A stretch of 64,000 nucleotides of DNA from an uncultured Eubacteriales bacterium. Lineage in GTDB: Bacteria > Bacillota > Clostridia > Oscillospirales > Acutalibacteraceae. Each line of letters starts with the position of its first letter. Position 1 is the stretch's first letter. Shown here one piece after another: positions 7,190 through 13,082 of this stretch. The notes under the pieces are model-generated. The model was given only the letters and a program-made list of their open reading frames with translations, was not told where the DNA came from and made no database searches. The translations under genes and the position numbers were made by a program. The stretch is from positions 62,001-126,000 of the forward strand of contig CAKSYX010000001.1 of the NCBI GenBank assembly GCA_934525065.1. The letters are read 5' to 3'.

Positions 7190-8638
7190 TTACTTACCCC
7201 CGAAAATATTTTCCGCTTTAGATTTTGCAAGGTTTATGAGCATAAAACAGTAAGCCAACCAAACAAAAGCCCGGTAACCGGAATAAAGCGTTGAAAAAGG
7301 TGCATTACTTAGAAAATCAAAGTAATAATCCTGCTCATCAATGATTTTATGCCAGGACAAAGTACCGTTTGATATTACCGGAGTACTGACCTCGGGAAAA
7401 TGAATGTGATAGCCGGATTCGGCGGGAGTATAGTTTATGAGCTTATTCAAAATGGTTACCACGGCGGCGGGCAAATCATAAATAAAACCGAAACGTTCAG
7501 CGAAGAATGTCTTTAAATCACTGAAATATGTATCAAAGAAACCGTCCGAAGGAATAAACAAACCCTTAATCTTTGTAAAAAGGTTATCAAAAAAGCCGGA
7601 AATTCTGTCGCCTAACGAAGTAAAAAAGCCTTTAATGTTATTGCTAAGTGTAGTAAAAAAGCCCTTAATCTTATCCGGTAGTGCTTTGAGCTGTCCGAGT
7701 ATGCCGCGCTGGATCTCATTCTGTTGTGATTGTGCAGTCGGAAATGAACCGCCGTCAATTAAACGAAACTCGGAAGCATGATTAGAATACAGATCAATAT
7801 TTAAATTAAAACTGGAAATAAAGGAAGAACGCTCTTCAAAAAACGCCTCAAAATAACCGTTCTTAATACCGAGCAAATACGGGTTAGCCAAACGTGAAGA
7901 AAAAACCTCTTGATTAAAATTGCCGAAAACATAAAGATCAGTAGTAACTTTAGACAAAGAACCGGGTATATTATACGTATACCATGAATTACCGGATTCA
8001 AAAGCGGTATTAGTTTCTTCATCATAAGCGGCAAAAGACTTTGAATTAGCAACAGCCCAATCAGAAACTATTGAATACTCGGTTGCTGAAGAACTCCAAG
8101 AATAAGTAGCAGAATAACAGGCTTTATACTCAGGAGAAAACCAGGATTTCTGGATAATATCCGGGTAAAAATTACCTTGAATAACATTATTACCAACGGT
8201 AGCTTTATGAGTAGAGCGCGACCAGTCAATAATAAAAAGGTTACCATTAGTAGAGCTGACAGCAGGAGTACAGCAATCAGCAGCCCAAAAATATACCTTA
8301 TTTGATGTAACTATCATAAAAACAAAAGAAGTTGAAGAGCCAATCAAACGTTGAACATAATCCGGAAACCCGGCAACATCAATCTTATTTTTATCAAAGT
8401 CAGGAAATGCTATTGTTGTTCCGGTTCCGGAGGCCGCAGGAGCACGAAGAGGTCCGGAACGGCGCGTTGTGGTTTCCTCATCGGCGGCTTCGGACTTCGG
8501 TATATACCAAAAACCGCCCTCCGAATCCCACAAATACCCTTCGTCCGATAAATCAGAATCAGCGGCGGAACAAGTGAATGAAAGAGCTGAACAGCAGAAA
8601 AGCGCAAAGCACAAGACAAATAGCACCAGTCGTTTCAT
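7190..8638 (-). CDS. pIII-like surface/adsorption protein with 11-residue repeats
   Basis: 482-aa protein with a signal peptide (about 1-25, MKRLVLFVLCFALFCCSALS), a large soluble Ser/Tyr-rich domain (about 26-310), a helical repeat region and a C-terminal membrane segment (about 456-471) with a short basic tail: the layout of a filamentous-phage adsorption protein (pIII). The repeat is K/N/R-I-K/S-G-F/L-F at residues 323, 334, 345 and 356, exactly every 11 residues, an amphipathic array that may lie on or enter membranes. The start follows GGAGGT and lies 80 bp inside the 3' end of the preceding gene. No family was recognised; receptor binding is inferred. Confidence 0.6.
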   Translation of the reverse strand: MKRLVLFVLCFALFCCSALSFTCSAADSDLSDEGYLWDSEGGFWYIPKSEAADEETTTRRSGPLRAPAASGTGTTIAFPDFDKNKIDVAGFPDYVQRLIGSSTSFVFMIVTSNKVYFWAADCCTPAVSSTNGNLFIIDWSRSTHKATVGNNVIQGNFYPDIIQKSWFSPEYKACYSATYSWSSSATEYSIVSDWAVANSKSFAAYDEETNTAFESGNSWYTYNIPGSLSKVTTDLYVFGNFNQEVFSSRLANPYLLGIKNGYFEAFFEERSSFISSFNLNIDLYSNHASEFRLIDGGSFPTAQSQQNEIQRGILGQLKALPDKIKGFFTTLSNNIKGFFTSLGDRISGFFDNLFTKIKGLFIPSDGFFDTYFSDLKTFFAERFGFIYDLPAAVVTILNKLINYTPAESGYHIHFPEVSTPVISNGTLSWHKIIDEQDYYFDFLSNAPFSTLYSGYRAFVWLAYCFMLINLAKSKAENIFGGK

Positions 8639-9017
8639 AGCTTTTTACCTCCGGTATTAAATCAGGCTGCCGAACGCTGCCGGTTAAAAATGTTGCATTG
8701 GTTGATATATGGTTATATATCGGAACCGATAAATCAATCTGCGCAAGCTGCACCGTTTCCGCCTGCACGCGCTGAAGCTGATCAGAAGAATAAGCGTTGC
8801 CGGTGCGAACGGAATACTTAACAGAATCGCGCATAATCGTATACTTGTAAAGACTGTCGGCGAATATCTCATCCTTAGAAAAGTAAACTATCAAATCAGG
8901 GTCATTATTGGAATAACCGCTGTTATACTGCTGATAAGCGAGGTAATATAAATAGCCCTGGTCGCGCATATCGGTTACCAAACCGCGCAAATAAGTAGTC
9001 TGAGCGTCAGAAAACAT
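8559..9017 (-). CDS. Inovirus minor structural/assembly protein with C-terminal anchor
   Basis: 152-aa protein without an N-terminal signal, containing a soluble domain (about 1-125, with LRGLVTDMRDQGYLYYLAYQ near the start) and one membrane helix (about 129-147) followed by HLFRR. It starts at ATG 9017 in a TAATG stop/start overlap with the preceding 43-aa gene, indicating coupled translation. Such anchored proteins beside the Zot gene may tether the assembly machinery. Not recognised as a known family. Confidence 0.55.
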   Translation of the reverse strand: MFSDAQTTYLRGLVTDMRDQGYLYYLAYQQYNSGYSNNDPDLIVYFSKDEIFADSLYKYTIMRDSVKYSVRTGNAYSSDQLQRVQAETVQLAQIDLSVPIYNHISTNATFLTGSVRQPDLIPEVKSYETTGAICLVLCAFLLFSSFIHLFRR

Positions 9018-9148
9018 TACAAAATATCCTCCTTACCGCTTACGGCTCTAATAAAGATATTACCGGCACGGACGAAAACGCCAATAAAAGCACCGATAAC
9101 AACAGCCTTAGCCAGGAATCCGGCAAGAACAGTCAAGATTCCACCCAT
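9017..9148 (-). CDS. 43-aa hydrophobic pVII/pIX-like protein
   Basis: MGGILTVLAGFLAKAVVIGA starts a 43-residue, almost wholly hydrophobic protein with one membrane helix and a short charged tail ending KEDIL. ATG 9148 overlaps the stop of the Zot gene in TAATG, with AAAGGAG about 11 nt upstream; a longer frame from 9220 lies inside the Zot gene and is rejected. Size and topology match the small end-cap proteins of filamentous phages (30-45 aa). Confidence 0.6.
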   Translation of the reverse strand: MGGILTVLAGFLAKAVVIGAFIGVFVRAGNIFIRAVSGKEDIL

Positions 9149-9999
9149 TATGCAACAACTCCTTTCAAAGTTACTGAAGAAGGAACAGAAGAAACCGGAT
9201 CGCGCGCATGACCTTTCCATTCCTTGTTATATCGTTTCATCTTCGCGTATGTATCGTAACGACCGTACATATCATACTGATGAAACCACAGAACGCGCTT
9301 TTTAACATCGGCGTGCAGCTTCCCGTTCTCTTCGGTTGCTGTTTCACCGTCGATATTTTTGTTGAACTGAAGGCAGCCGAAGAAGCAGCGACAAATAACA
9401 ACATCAAAAATTTGTTCACGTATAGGCTTTGCAAGTCTCATATATACCTGAGATGTGCCGATTATTTTTTTACGCTGCTTTCTCTGCTGGCTGATTTCAA
9501 CGATTACGTCAATATCAATGTTTTTAGATTCAAGACTGTTAAGCTCCAAATGCAGCTCATCAATAAAATACACAACGCCGACTTGGTCATTAGTTATGTA
9601 TTTGAGACAGTCGAGTCCGTCATACTCAATGCAGCAGTACGGAATCTTCCCAAGTACGATATCATTATCATCGGTATGATAATCTCCGGTTCTGATTATC
9701 TCCCCTGTTTCAAGCTCGTATATCTCCCCTACCCCGTTTTTAACGCGATAGCCGCAATTAAAAGGATAATCACGCATTTGTACATTTGTAACCAAAATCA
9801 TATACGGGTACATCTCAAAGAGGTTATACACGTAGTTAACGGCGGAAAGCGTCTTTCCGGCGCCCTGCTTGCCGCAGAAAATCATCGTGCCGACATCATT
9901 AAAAAAATGCGGATTCTCGCGCCGGAACTCCATTTTGTGCTTGATATAGTCCGGCAGCTTGGTAATACCTAAATCTTCGCGCAAGGCTTGAACTTCCAT
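9148..9999 (-). CDS. Zot/pI-type phage assembly ATPase
   Basis: 283-aa P-loop ATPase that in inoviruses drives coat-protein assembly and extrusion of the phage through the membrane. Walker A GKQGAGKT is at residues 43-50, Walker B VVYFIDE at 142-148, and a QQRKQRKKIIGTSQ segment at 171-184 matches the sensor region of Zot/FtsK-like ATPases. Unlike Ff pI or vibrio Zot it has no obvious membrane helix; the C-terminus is short and polar, so one of the small membrane proteins translated after it may supply the anchor. AAAGGTGGTG precedes ATG 9999. Confidence 0.88.
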   Translation of the reverse strand: MEVQALREDLGITKLPDYIKHKMEFRRENPHFFNDVGTMIFCGKQGAGKTLSAVNYVYNLFEMYPYMILVTNVQMRDYPFNCGYRVKNGVGEIYELETGEIIRTGDYHTDDNDIVLGKIPYCCIEYDGLDCLKYITNDQVGVVYFIDELHLELNSLESKNIDIDVIVEISQQRKQRKKIIGTSQVYMRLAKPIREQIFDVVICRCFFGCLQFNKNIDGETATEENGKLHADVKKRVLWFHQYDMYGRYDTYAKMKRYNKEWKGHARDPVSSVPSSVTLKGVVA

Positions 10000-10070
10000 A
10001 TAAACACCACCTTTTTGTGTAAAATAAACAAACTAAACGCCGCAGCTCAGAAGCCGGTAACGACATAATT

Positions 10071-10111
10071 AACAAAAACTAAAGGGCAAGGGCTGCAAAT
10101 CCCTGCCCTTT
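10071..10111 (-). terminator. Central terminator after the coat gene
   Basis: AAAGGGCA (10081-10088) pairs with TGCCCTTT (10104-10111), and GGG with CCC inside, with one bulged base; T5 follows on the minus strand. It lies 22 bp after the coat-gene stop. A strong terminator after gene VIII is characteristic of filamentous phages and limits expression of the assembly genes relative to coat. Confidence 0.8.
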
Positions 10112-10133
10112 CGGAAAAGAGAAAAACAATGAA

Positions 10134-10433
10134 TTAAACGGAAACACGACCGGATTTGAACGACTTGGAAACAACGCGAATAACCTTTCTGATACCCCAC
10201 CAGAAAAAGAAGAAGCCGACAGCCGTACCAAGGACAATAGCAAGAACGGTGAGTACGTTTGCAATAGTAATGGTTCCGGTAACCTCACCGAAGCCGGACT
10301 TCATAGCCGAAACAGCCTCCGAAGCATAGTTCGCGGAAGCAGCTCCTTCAGCGAACGCGAACGGAATGCACATCGCACCCAGAACCGTAACAACCGCGAG
10401 AATCGCGAAAATCTTACGAAAAGACTTTTTCAT
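10134..10433 (-). CDS. Major coat protein precursor (pVIII-like)
   Basis: 99-aa precursor: basic start MKKSFRKIFA, hydrophobic core, and a signal-peptidase site after Ala28 (PFAFA/EGAAS). The predicted mature protein of 71 aa has a small acidic amphipathic N-terminal part (about 29-55), one membrane helix (about 57-80) and a basic C-terminus (RKVIRVVSKSFKSGRVSV) that would line the DNA: the classic Ff coat layout, though longer than the 50-aa M13 protein. ATG 10433 follows AAAGGAGGT; an in-frame ATG at 10460 lies inside the previous gene and is rejected. Confidence 0.85.
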   Translation of the reverse strand: MKKSFRKIFAILAVVTVLGAMCIPFAFAEGAASANYASEAVSAMKSGFGEVTGTITIANVLTVLAIVLGTAVGFFFFWWGIRKVIRVVSKSFKSGRVSV

Positions 10434-10449
10434 AGGTCTTAACCTCCTT

Positions 10450-10677
10450 TCATTCGTCAATAGGTTTTATGCTAAGGTAACGTCTGCCTTCAAACTCTGA
10501 AAGCTTGACGATTGCCAAAACATCAACATAAGTACCCGGTTGAACATCTCTCAAATCAATATTCGGAATCCTGACTGTGTCACCTTCCGAAAAAAGATAT
10601 GCAATTGGATACTCCTTACCGGACTTATCGGTTGCAACTTCGGTCTGACAAAGCATGCCACTTATGAGACATTTCAT
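10450..10677 (-). CDS. Candidate ssDNA-binding protein (gene V-like)
   Basis: 75-aa acidic protein, rich in beta-forming residues (MKCLISGMLCQTEVATDKSG, later PGTYVDVLAIVKLSEFEG and RYLSIKPIDE), which fits a small OB-fold. Position between the initiator and the coat gene is that of gene V of Ff phages, the protein that coats newly made single strands. Its ATG overlaps the stop of the upstream small gene (ATGA). No sequence family was recognised; the role is inferred from size, fold impression and gene order. Confidence 0.55.
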   Translation of the reverse strand: MKCLISGMLCQTEVATDKSGKEYPIAYLFSEGDTVRIPNIDLRDVQPGTYVDVLAIVKLSEFEGRRYLSIKPIDE

Positions 10678-10823
10678 TCTGTTTCACCTCCTAACTCTGA
10701 AAGATATCCTAAATCATCGTAATCATCCTCTTCAGGTTCGCGAGAGGTACGATAACAATAGAAGATAACGGATAAAACAATAAACAGCAAAACGCCACAA
10801 ACAAAAGCTAAACGAAAATACAT
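10674..10823 (-). CDS. 49-aa single-helix membrane protein of the phage replication module
   Basis: Small gene preceded by AAGGGGAG (7 nt spacing) and ending in an ATGA overlap with the next gene. The product starts MYFRLAFVCGVLLFIVLSVI, one membrane helix, followed by a strongly acidic cytosolic tail (EPEEDDYDDLGY). It begins 4 bp after the rep stop codon. Such small proteins are common in inoviruses; function unknown. Confidence 0.7.
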   Translation of the reverse strand: MYFRLAFVCGVLLFIVLSVIFYCYRTSREPEEDDYDDLGYLSELGGETE

Positions 10824-10826
10824 TTA

Positions 10827-11480
10827 TTACTCCCCTTTCAAAATTTGAGCATGAACAAGCTCCCCTGTTTCAGGATTTACAAGACGTTTGACTTCGGATG
10901 ACTCTTTGAAGTAGTTCCGGCGAGACTTGATGTAATTGCCAATAATGTATGAGCAGTTATCACAAAGCAGCGGGAACCAATCTTCAAAATGCTCTTTAGC
11001 AGCATAATCAACAAACTGCCAATACTCGGTAATTTTGTGCTCATTGATGTATGCCATCATGTCTTTAATGCAGGCGTACCGGACAGCCGTTGTCGGTTTG
11101 AGGTAGCTCTGAACGTCTGCGCCTTGGTGGCCGATGATGTCTGACACGCTATACTGTGCTTTCTCGGGATTGTCCAAATGTGAAAAGTAACGTATCTGAC
11201 CGCGCACCGAAATACAAGGCTTTGGTATAGTACCGTTTACGCTGGATGTGATCGCAACAACCTGGTCATAAGACTTACTTCCGGAAAACAAGAGTAAAAT
11301 GTGCCAATGTGGTTTTTTAAGTTCTCCGCCCGGATTAACATCCTTATCATGCAAAGGACTTTCGACCCACTCAATCAGCAAATCATCAAGTTTGGTTCGC
11401 CAATCTTCGGGAGCTGATTCGGGATAAAGTATAAAAACCCAGTTACGAGTGCGACCGTCTTTGGTATTACTCGTACCCAA
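10827..11480 (-). CDS. Rolling-circle replication initiator, Rep_2 (pMV158 RepB) family
   Basis: 217-aa HUH endonuclease that nicks the double-strand origin and attaches covalently to the 5' end. Recognisable motifs: YPESAPEDW near residue 20, SPLHDKD at 41-47, the metal-binding HUH motif HWH at 58-60 and the presumed nucleophile Tyr98 in RYFSH, all in the positions of pMV158 RepB. The C-terminal part lacks a recognised helicase. It is the first gene of the leftward phage operon, downstream of a consensus promoter. Its cognate origin is recognisable at 12403-12440. Rep_2 initiators also occur in small plasmids, but the neighbouring genes show a phage. Confidence 0.92.
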   Translation of the reverse strand: MGTSNTKDGRTRNWVFILYPESAPEDWRTKLDDLLIEWVESPLHDKDVNPGGELKKPHWHILLLFSGSKSYDQVVAITSSVNGTIPKPCISVRGQIRYFSHLDNPEKAQYSVSDIIGHQGADVQSYLKPTTAVRYACIKDMMAYINEHKITEYWQFVDYAAKEHFEDWFPLLCDNCSYIIGNYIKSRRNYFKESSEVKRLVNPETGELVHAQILKGE

Positions 11481-11522
11481 AAAACCACCTCCAGATAGTC
11501 GAGATATGAACTAACCGCATTA

Positions 11523-11551
11523 ATTATAGTCGAATTGTAGACTAATGTCAA
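11523..11551 (-). promoter_or_regulatory. Consensus promoter of the phage operon with overlapping operator
   Basis: On the minus strand TTGACA (11551-11546), 17 bp, TATAAT (11528-11523): a perfect sigma-A promoter about 45 bp before rep. The palindrome TAGTC-N8-GACTA (11527-11531 and 11540-11544) fills the spacer and touches the -10. TAGTC recurs at 11496 and 11552. This is the expected operator arrangement for the divergent Cro/CI-like regulator. Confidence 0.75.
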
Positions 11552-11611
11552 TAGTCAAAATCTGAACTATGTTAAAATAGACAATATAAACAAATTGAGA
11601 GCGGTGTAATC

Positions 11612-11830
11612 ATGATTTATGCACAAAGAATTAGAAACCTAAGAGAGGATGAAGAAAAAAATCAAACAGAAATAGCGATAATATTAAAAACGACACAGTC
11701 ATACTATGCACAGTATGAGAGAGGAATAAGACCATTACCAATAGAACACCTTATAACGTTATGCCGATATTACAACGTTTCGGCTGACTATATTTTAGGG
11801 TTCATTGATACACCAAGACCGTTAAAATAA
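11612..11830 (+). CDS. Cro/CI-type HTH regulator of the prophage
   Basis: 72-aa protein consisting almost entirely of one HTH_3 domain (about residues 4-62; recognition region TTQSYYAQYERGIRPLP, then LCRYYNVSADYILG). It starts with ATG 11612 after GAGCGGTG and is transcribed away from rep, with the phage promoter and operator-like palindromes between them. The likely role is repression of the phage operon to keep the integrated state. There is no peptidase domain, so RecA-dependent self-cleavage is not expected. Confidence 0.85.
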   Translation: MIYAQRIRNLREDEEKNQTEIAIILKTTQSYYAQYERGIRPLPIEHLITLCRYYNVSADYILGFIDTPRPLK

Positions 11831-11842
11831 GGAGAAAAAACT

Positions 11843-12370
11843 ATGGATTTTTTAACAATCGGACTTTTAGTAGCACTGATAGCAATTGCAGTTGCATATG
11901 TTTTGGAAAAGAAACAGAAACCAGTGTCAAACAAAAATGTCGAAGAGGAACAGCAAAGCGAAAGCATAAAAGAAATGCCATACAGAAAAAAGTTACTGCT
12001 GACAAAAAACGAATGGGCGTTTTATAAAGAGTTGAAACCGATAGCCGATGAAATGAAACTGTCAGTTCTTGCAAAAATCCGAGTTGCAGATTTAGTTGAA
12101 GTTGATGGCAGCGTAAATAAAAGCGAATGGCAGAAGTACTTTAACAAGATAAACAAGAAGCATATAGATTTTGCACTTGCTAACCCGGCAAACCTGAGAA
12201 TTGAACTACTAATCGAACTTGATGACAACAGCCACAACAACGCACAAATTGAGCGAGACAAATTCGTTGAAGAGTTGTATAAAAAAACCGGATATCCTTT
12301 CTTAAGAACGAGGGGAACCGGGGATTTAAAGAACAAAATTTCAACCGCATTAAACGTGAACAAACAATAA
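11843..12370 (+). CDS. Membrane-anchored DUF2726-type nuclease-like protein
   Basis: 175-aa protein with an N-terminal membrane helix (about 3-20), a charged linker (22-45) and a DUF2726-like domain (about 48-170). The domain shows LSVLAKIRVADLV, then HIDFALANP with Asp109, and LLIELDDNSH with Glu125 and Asp127, then PFLRTRG: the acidic spacing of PD-(D/E)XK-like folds. It is 12 bp after the regulator in the same direction, preceded by AAGGAG. It is not a conserved inovirus core gene and is a candidate accessory (defence or superinfection) gene. The nuclease activity is a family-level prediction. Confidence 0.7.
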   Translation: MDFLTIGLLVALIAIAVAYVLEKKQKPVSNKNVEEEQQSESIKEMPYRKKLLLTKNEWAFYKELKPIADEMKLSVLAKIRVADLVEVDGSVNKSEWQKYFNKINKKHIDFALANPANLRIELLIELDDNSHNNAQIERDKFVEELYKKTGYPFLRTRGTGDLKNKISTALNVNKQ

Positions 12371-12402
12371 ACTTAATGTTACAACATTGTTATGGGCAAT
12401 GG

Positions 12403-12440
12403 GCACATAGGGGGGGTCGTAGTAGCCCCCCTATGTGTGC
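12403..12440 (-). other. Predicted rolling-circle double-strand origin (pMV158-type nick site)
   Basis: CACATAGGGGGG (12404-12415) pairs with CCCCCCTATGTG (12426-12437). The 10-nt loop reads CTACTACGAC on the minus strand. TACTACG/AC is the known nick sequence of the pMV158/Rep_2 family, also displayed in a hairpin loop. The predicted nick is between 12418 and 12417 on the minus strand. The T-rich stretch after the plus-strand stem may let it also end transcription of the DUF2726 gene. Confidence 0.85.
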
Positions 12441-12550
12441 TATTTTTGTTCACAGTTCGTTAATATTTGTATCGGCAAAGTAAGTTAAAAATAGGACCGT
12501 TTCATTTGTCCGAAGTAAAGGCTGCGAAAACTTTTTTTCAAAAACTTTTC

Positions 12551-12678
12551 TCGGCTCTCTGACGAGAGCAACCTTGACTTCTGACATTTTCGGCGGTAAT
12601 CGCCAAGCGTGGCGAGAAACTCAAAAGCATAAAACAAACGCTTTAGACCTCGCCTTCAGGCAAGTATACCGCCGAAAA
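12551..12678. other. Structured non-coding region of the phage, candidate lagging-strand origin or packaging signal
   Basis: No gene is visible from 12371 to 12797. Besides the origin, this part contains TTTTCGGCGGTA (12587-12598), perfectly complementary to TACCGCCGAAAA (12667-12678), enclosing CGCCA-AGCG-TGGCG (12601-12614) and a short GCC-TTCA-GGC hairpin (12652-12661). A separate hairpin GCTCTC-TGAC-GAGAGC lies at 12554-12569. Folded single-stranded DNA of this kind serves as sso or packaging signal in small rolling-circle phages; which it is cannot be told. Confidence 0.55.
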
Positions 12679-12731
12679 CCATTCCACTAAAAAGTGACAG
12701 AAAAAAGGTATGGCTCAAAATCTAAAAGCAT

Positions 12732-12761
12732 AAAAAAAGAACCTCGGCAATCACCGGGGTT
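12732..12761 (-). terminator. Minus-strand terminator at the right end of the prophage
   Basis: On the minus strand AACCCCGG-TGATTG-CCGAGGTT (one G-U pair) is followed by CTTTTTTT. In the chromosome no minus-strand gene lies immediately upstream of it inside the element. In the circular phage it would follow the 6621-6857 gene across the joined attachment site. Confidence 0.75.
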
Positions 12762-12797
12762 TGTGCAATTTGACATGGTTTTCTATTCATATTGCAG

Positions 12798-12825
12798 TTA
12801 TTTTGTATAGTTCTGAGTATGCTTT
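12798..12825. other. Right attachment junction (attR)
   Basis: TTATTTTGTATAGTT (12798-12812) repeats 6603-6617 in the same orientation; its phage-side arm (TATTCATATTG before CAGTTA) does not match the left palindrome arm. The chromosomal flank CTGAGTATGCTTT (12813-12825) is the inverted counterpart of 6575-6587 with one mismatch. Confidence 0.8.
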
Positions 12826-12958
12826 AATGTACACGTGCACATAAAACAATCATTCTCTGAATCATCTCTCAACATATTCATCTTTCTCTATAATACCATG
12901 AAATATAAGCAATTATACAAAAAAACTATATTTTTTGTCATTTTTTTGTTCATACTCA

Positions 12959-12987
12959 TTGACTATCTTTTGCATTAGTGATAAAAT
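12959..12987 (+). promoter_or_regulatory. Promoter of the amino-acid permease
   Basis: TTGACT at 12959-12964 and TAAAAT at 12982-12987 with a 17-bp spacer; the predicted RNA would begin at about 12994. Confidence 0.55.
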
Positions 12988-12995
12988 ATTCACCA

Positions 12996-13041
12996 TAAAT
13001 CCGGCCGTGCTCCGAAATTAAATAAAGCACGGCCGGATTTA
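12996..13041 (+). promoter_or_regulatory. Stable leader hairpin before the permease gene
   Basis: TAAATCCGGCCGTGCT (12996-13011) pairs perfectly with AGCACGGCCGGATTTA (13026-13041), a GC-rich 16-bp stem with a 14-nt loop at the predicted 5' end of the permease mRNA. It may be a stabilising 5' hairpin or an attenuator; the following T-run is short. Confidence 0.6.
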
Positions 13042-13082
13042 TTGCATGTCTATTTTAAAGGAAAGATTTGGAGGACTTAAGT

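Larger units (their letters stand above)
6603..12797. mobile_element. Integrated filamentous phage (inovirus), 6,195 bp
   Basis: The element is bounded by a 15-bp perfect direct repeat (18 bp with one mismatch). Its content is that of a complete inovirus: rolling-circle initiator and matching origin, ssDNA-binding candidate, pVIII-like coat protein with signal peptide followed by a terminator, Zot/pI-type ATPase, several single-helix membrane proteins, a signal-peptide-bearing surface protein, and a divergent regulator. Structural genes are all on the minus strand, and start/stop overlaps (TAATG, ATGA) join most of them. There is no integrase and no outer-membrane secretin; the latter is expected in a Gram-positive host. 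All reading frames look intact, so it may be functional. Confidence 0.9.

Noticed and set aside
9208..9972. 254-codon plus-strand reading frame
   Set aside because: Entirely antisense to the Zot-type ATPase gene, without a ribosome site or recognisable domains; a shadow of that gene's codon use.
12403..12440. Hairpin as merely a terminator of the DUF2726 gene
   Set aside because: The loop contains the exact Rep_2 nick sequence and the element encodes a Rep_2 protein, so an origin explains it better; a second role as terminator remains possible.
6575..12825. tRNA gene as phage attachment target
   Set aside because: No tRNA cloverleaf or CCA end is visible at either junction; the target is the palindrome.
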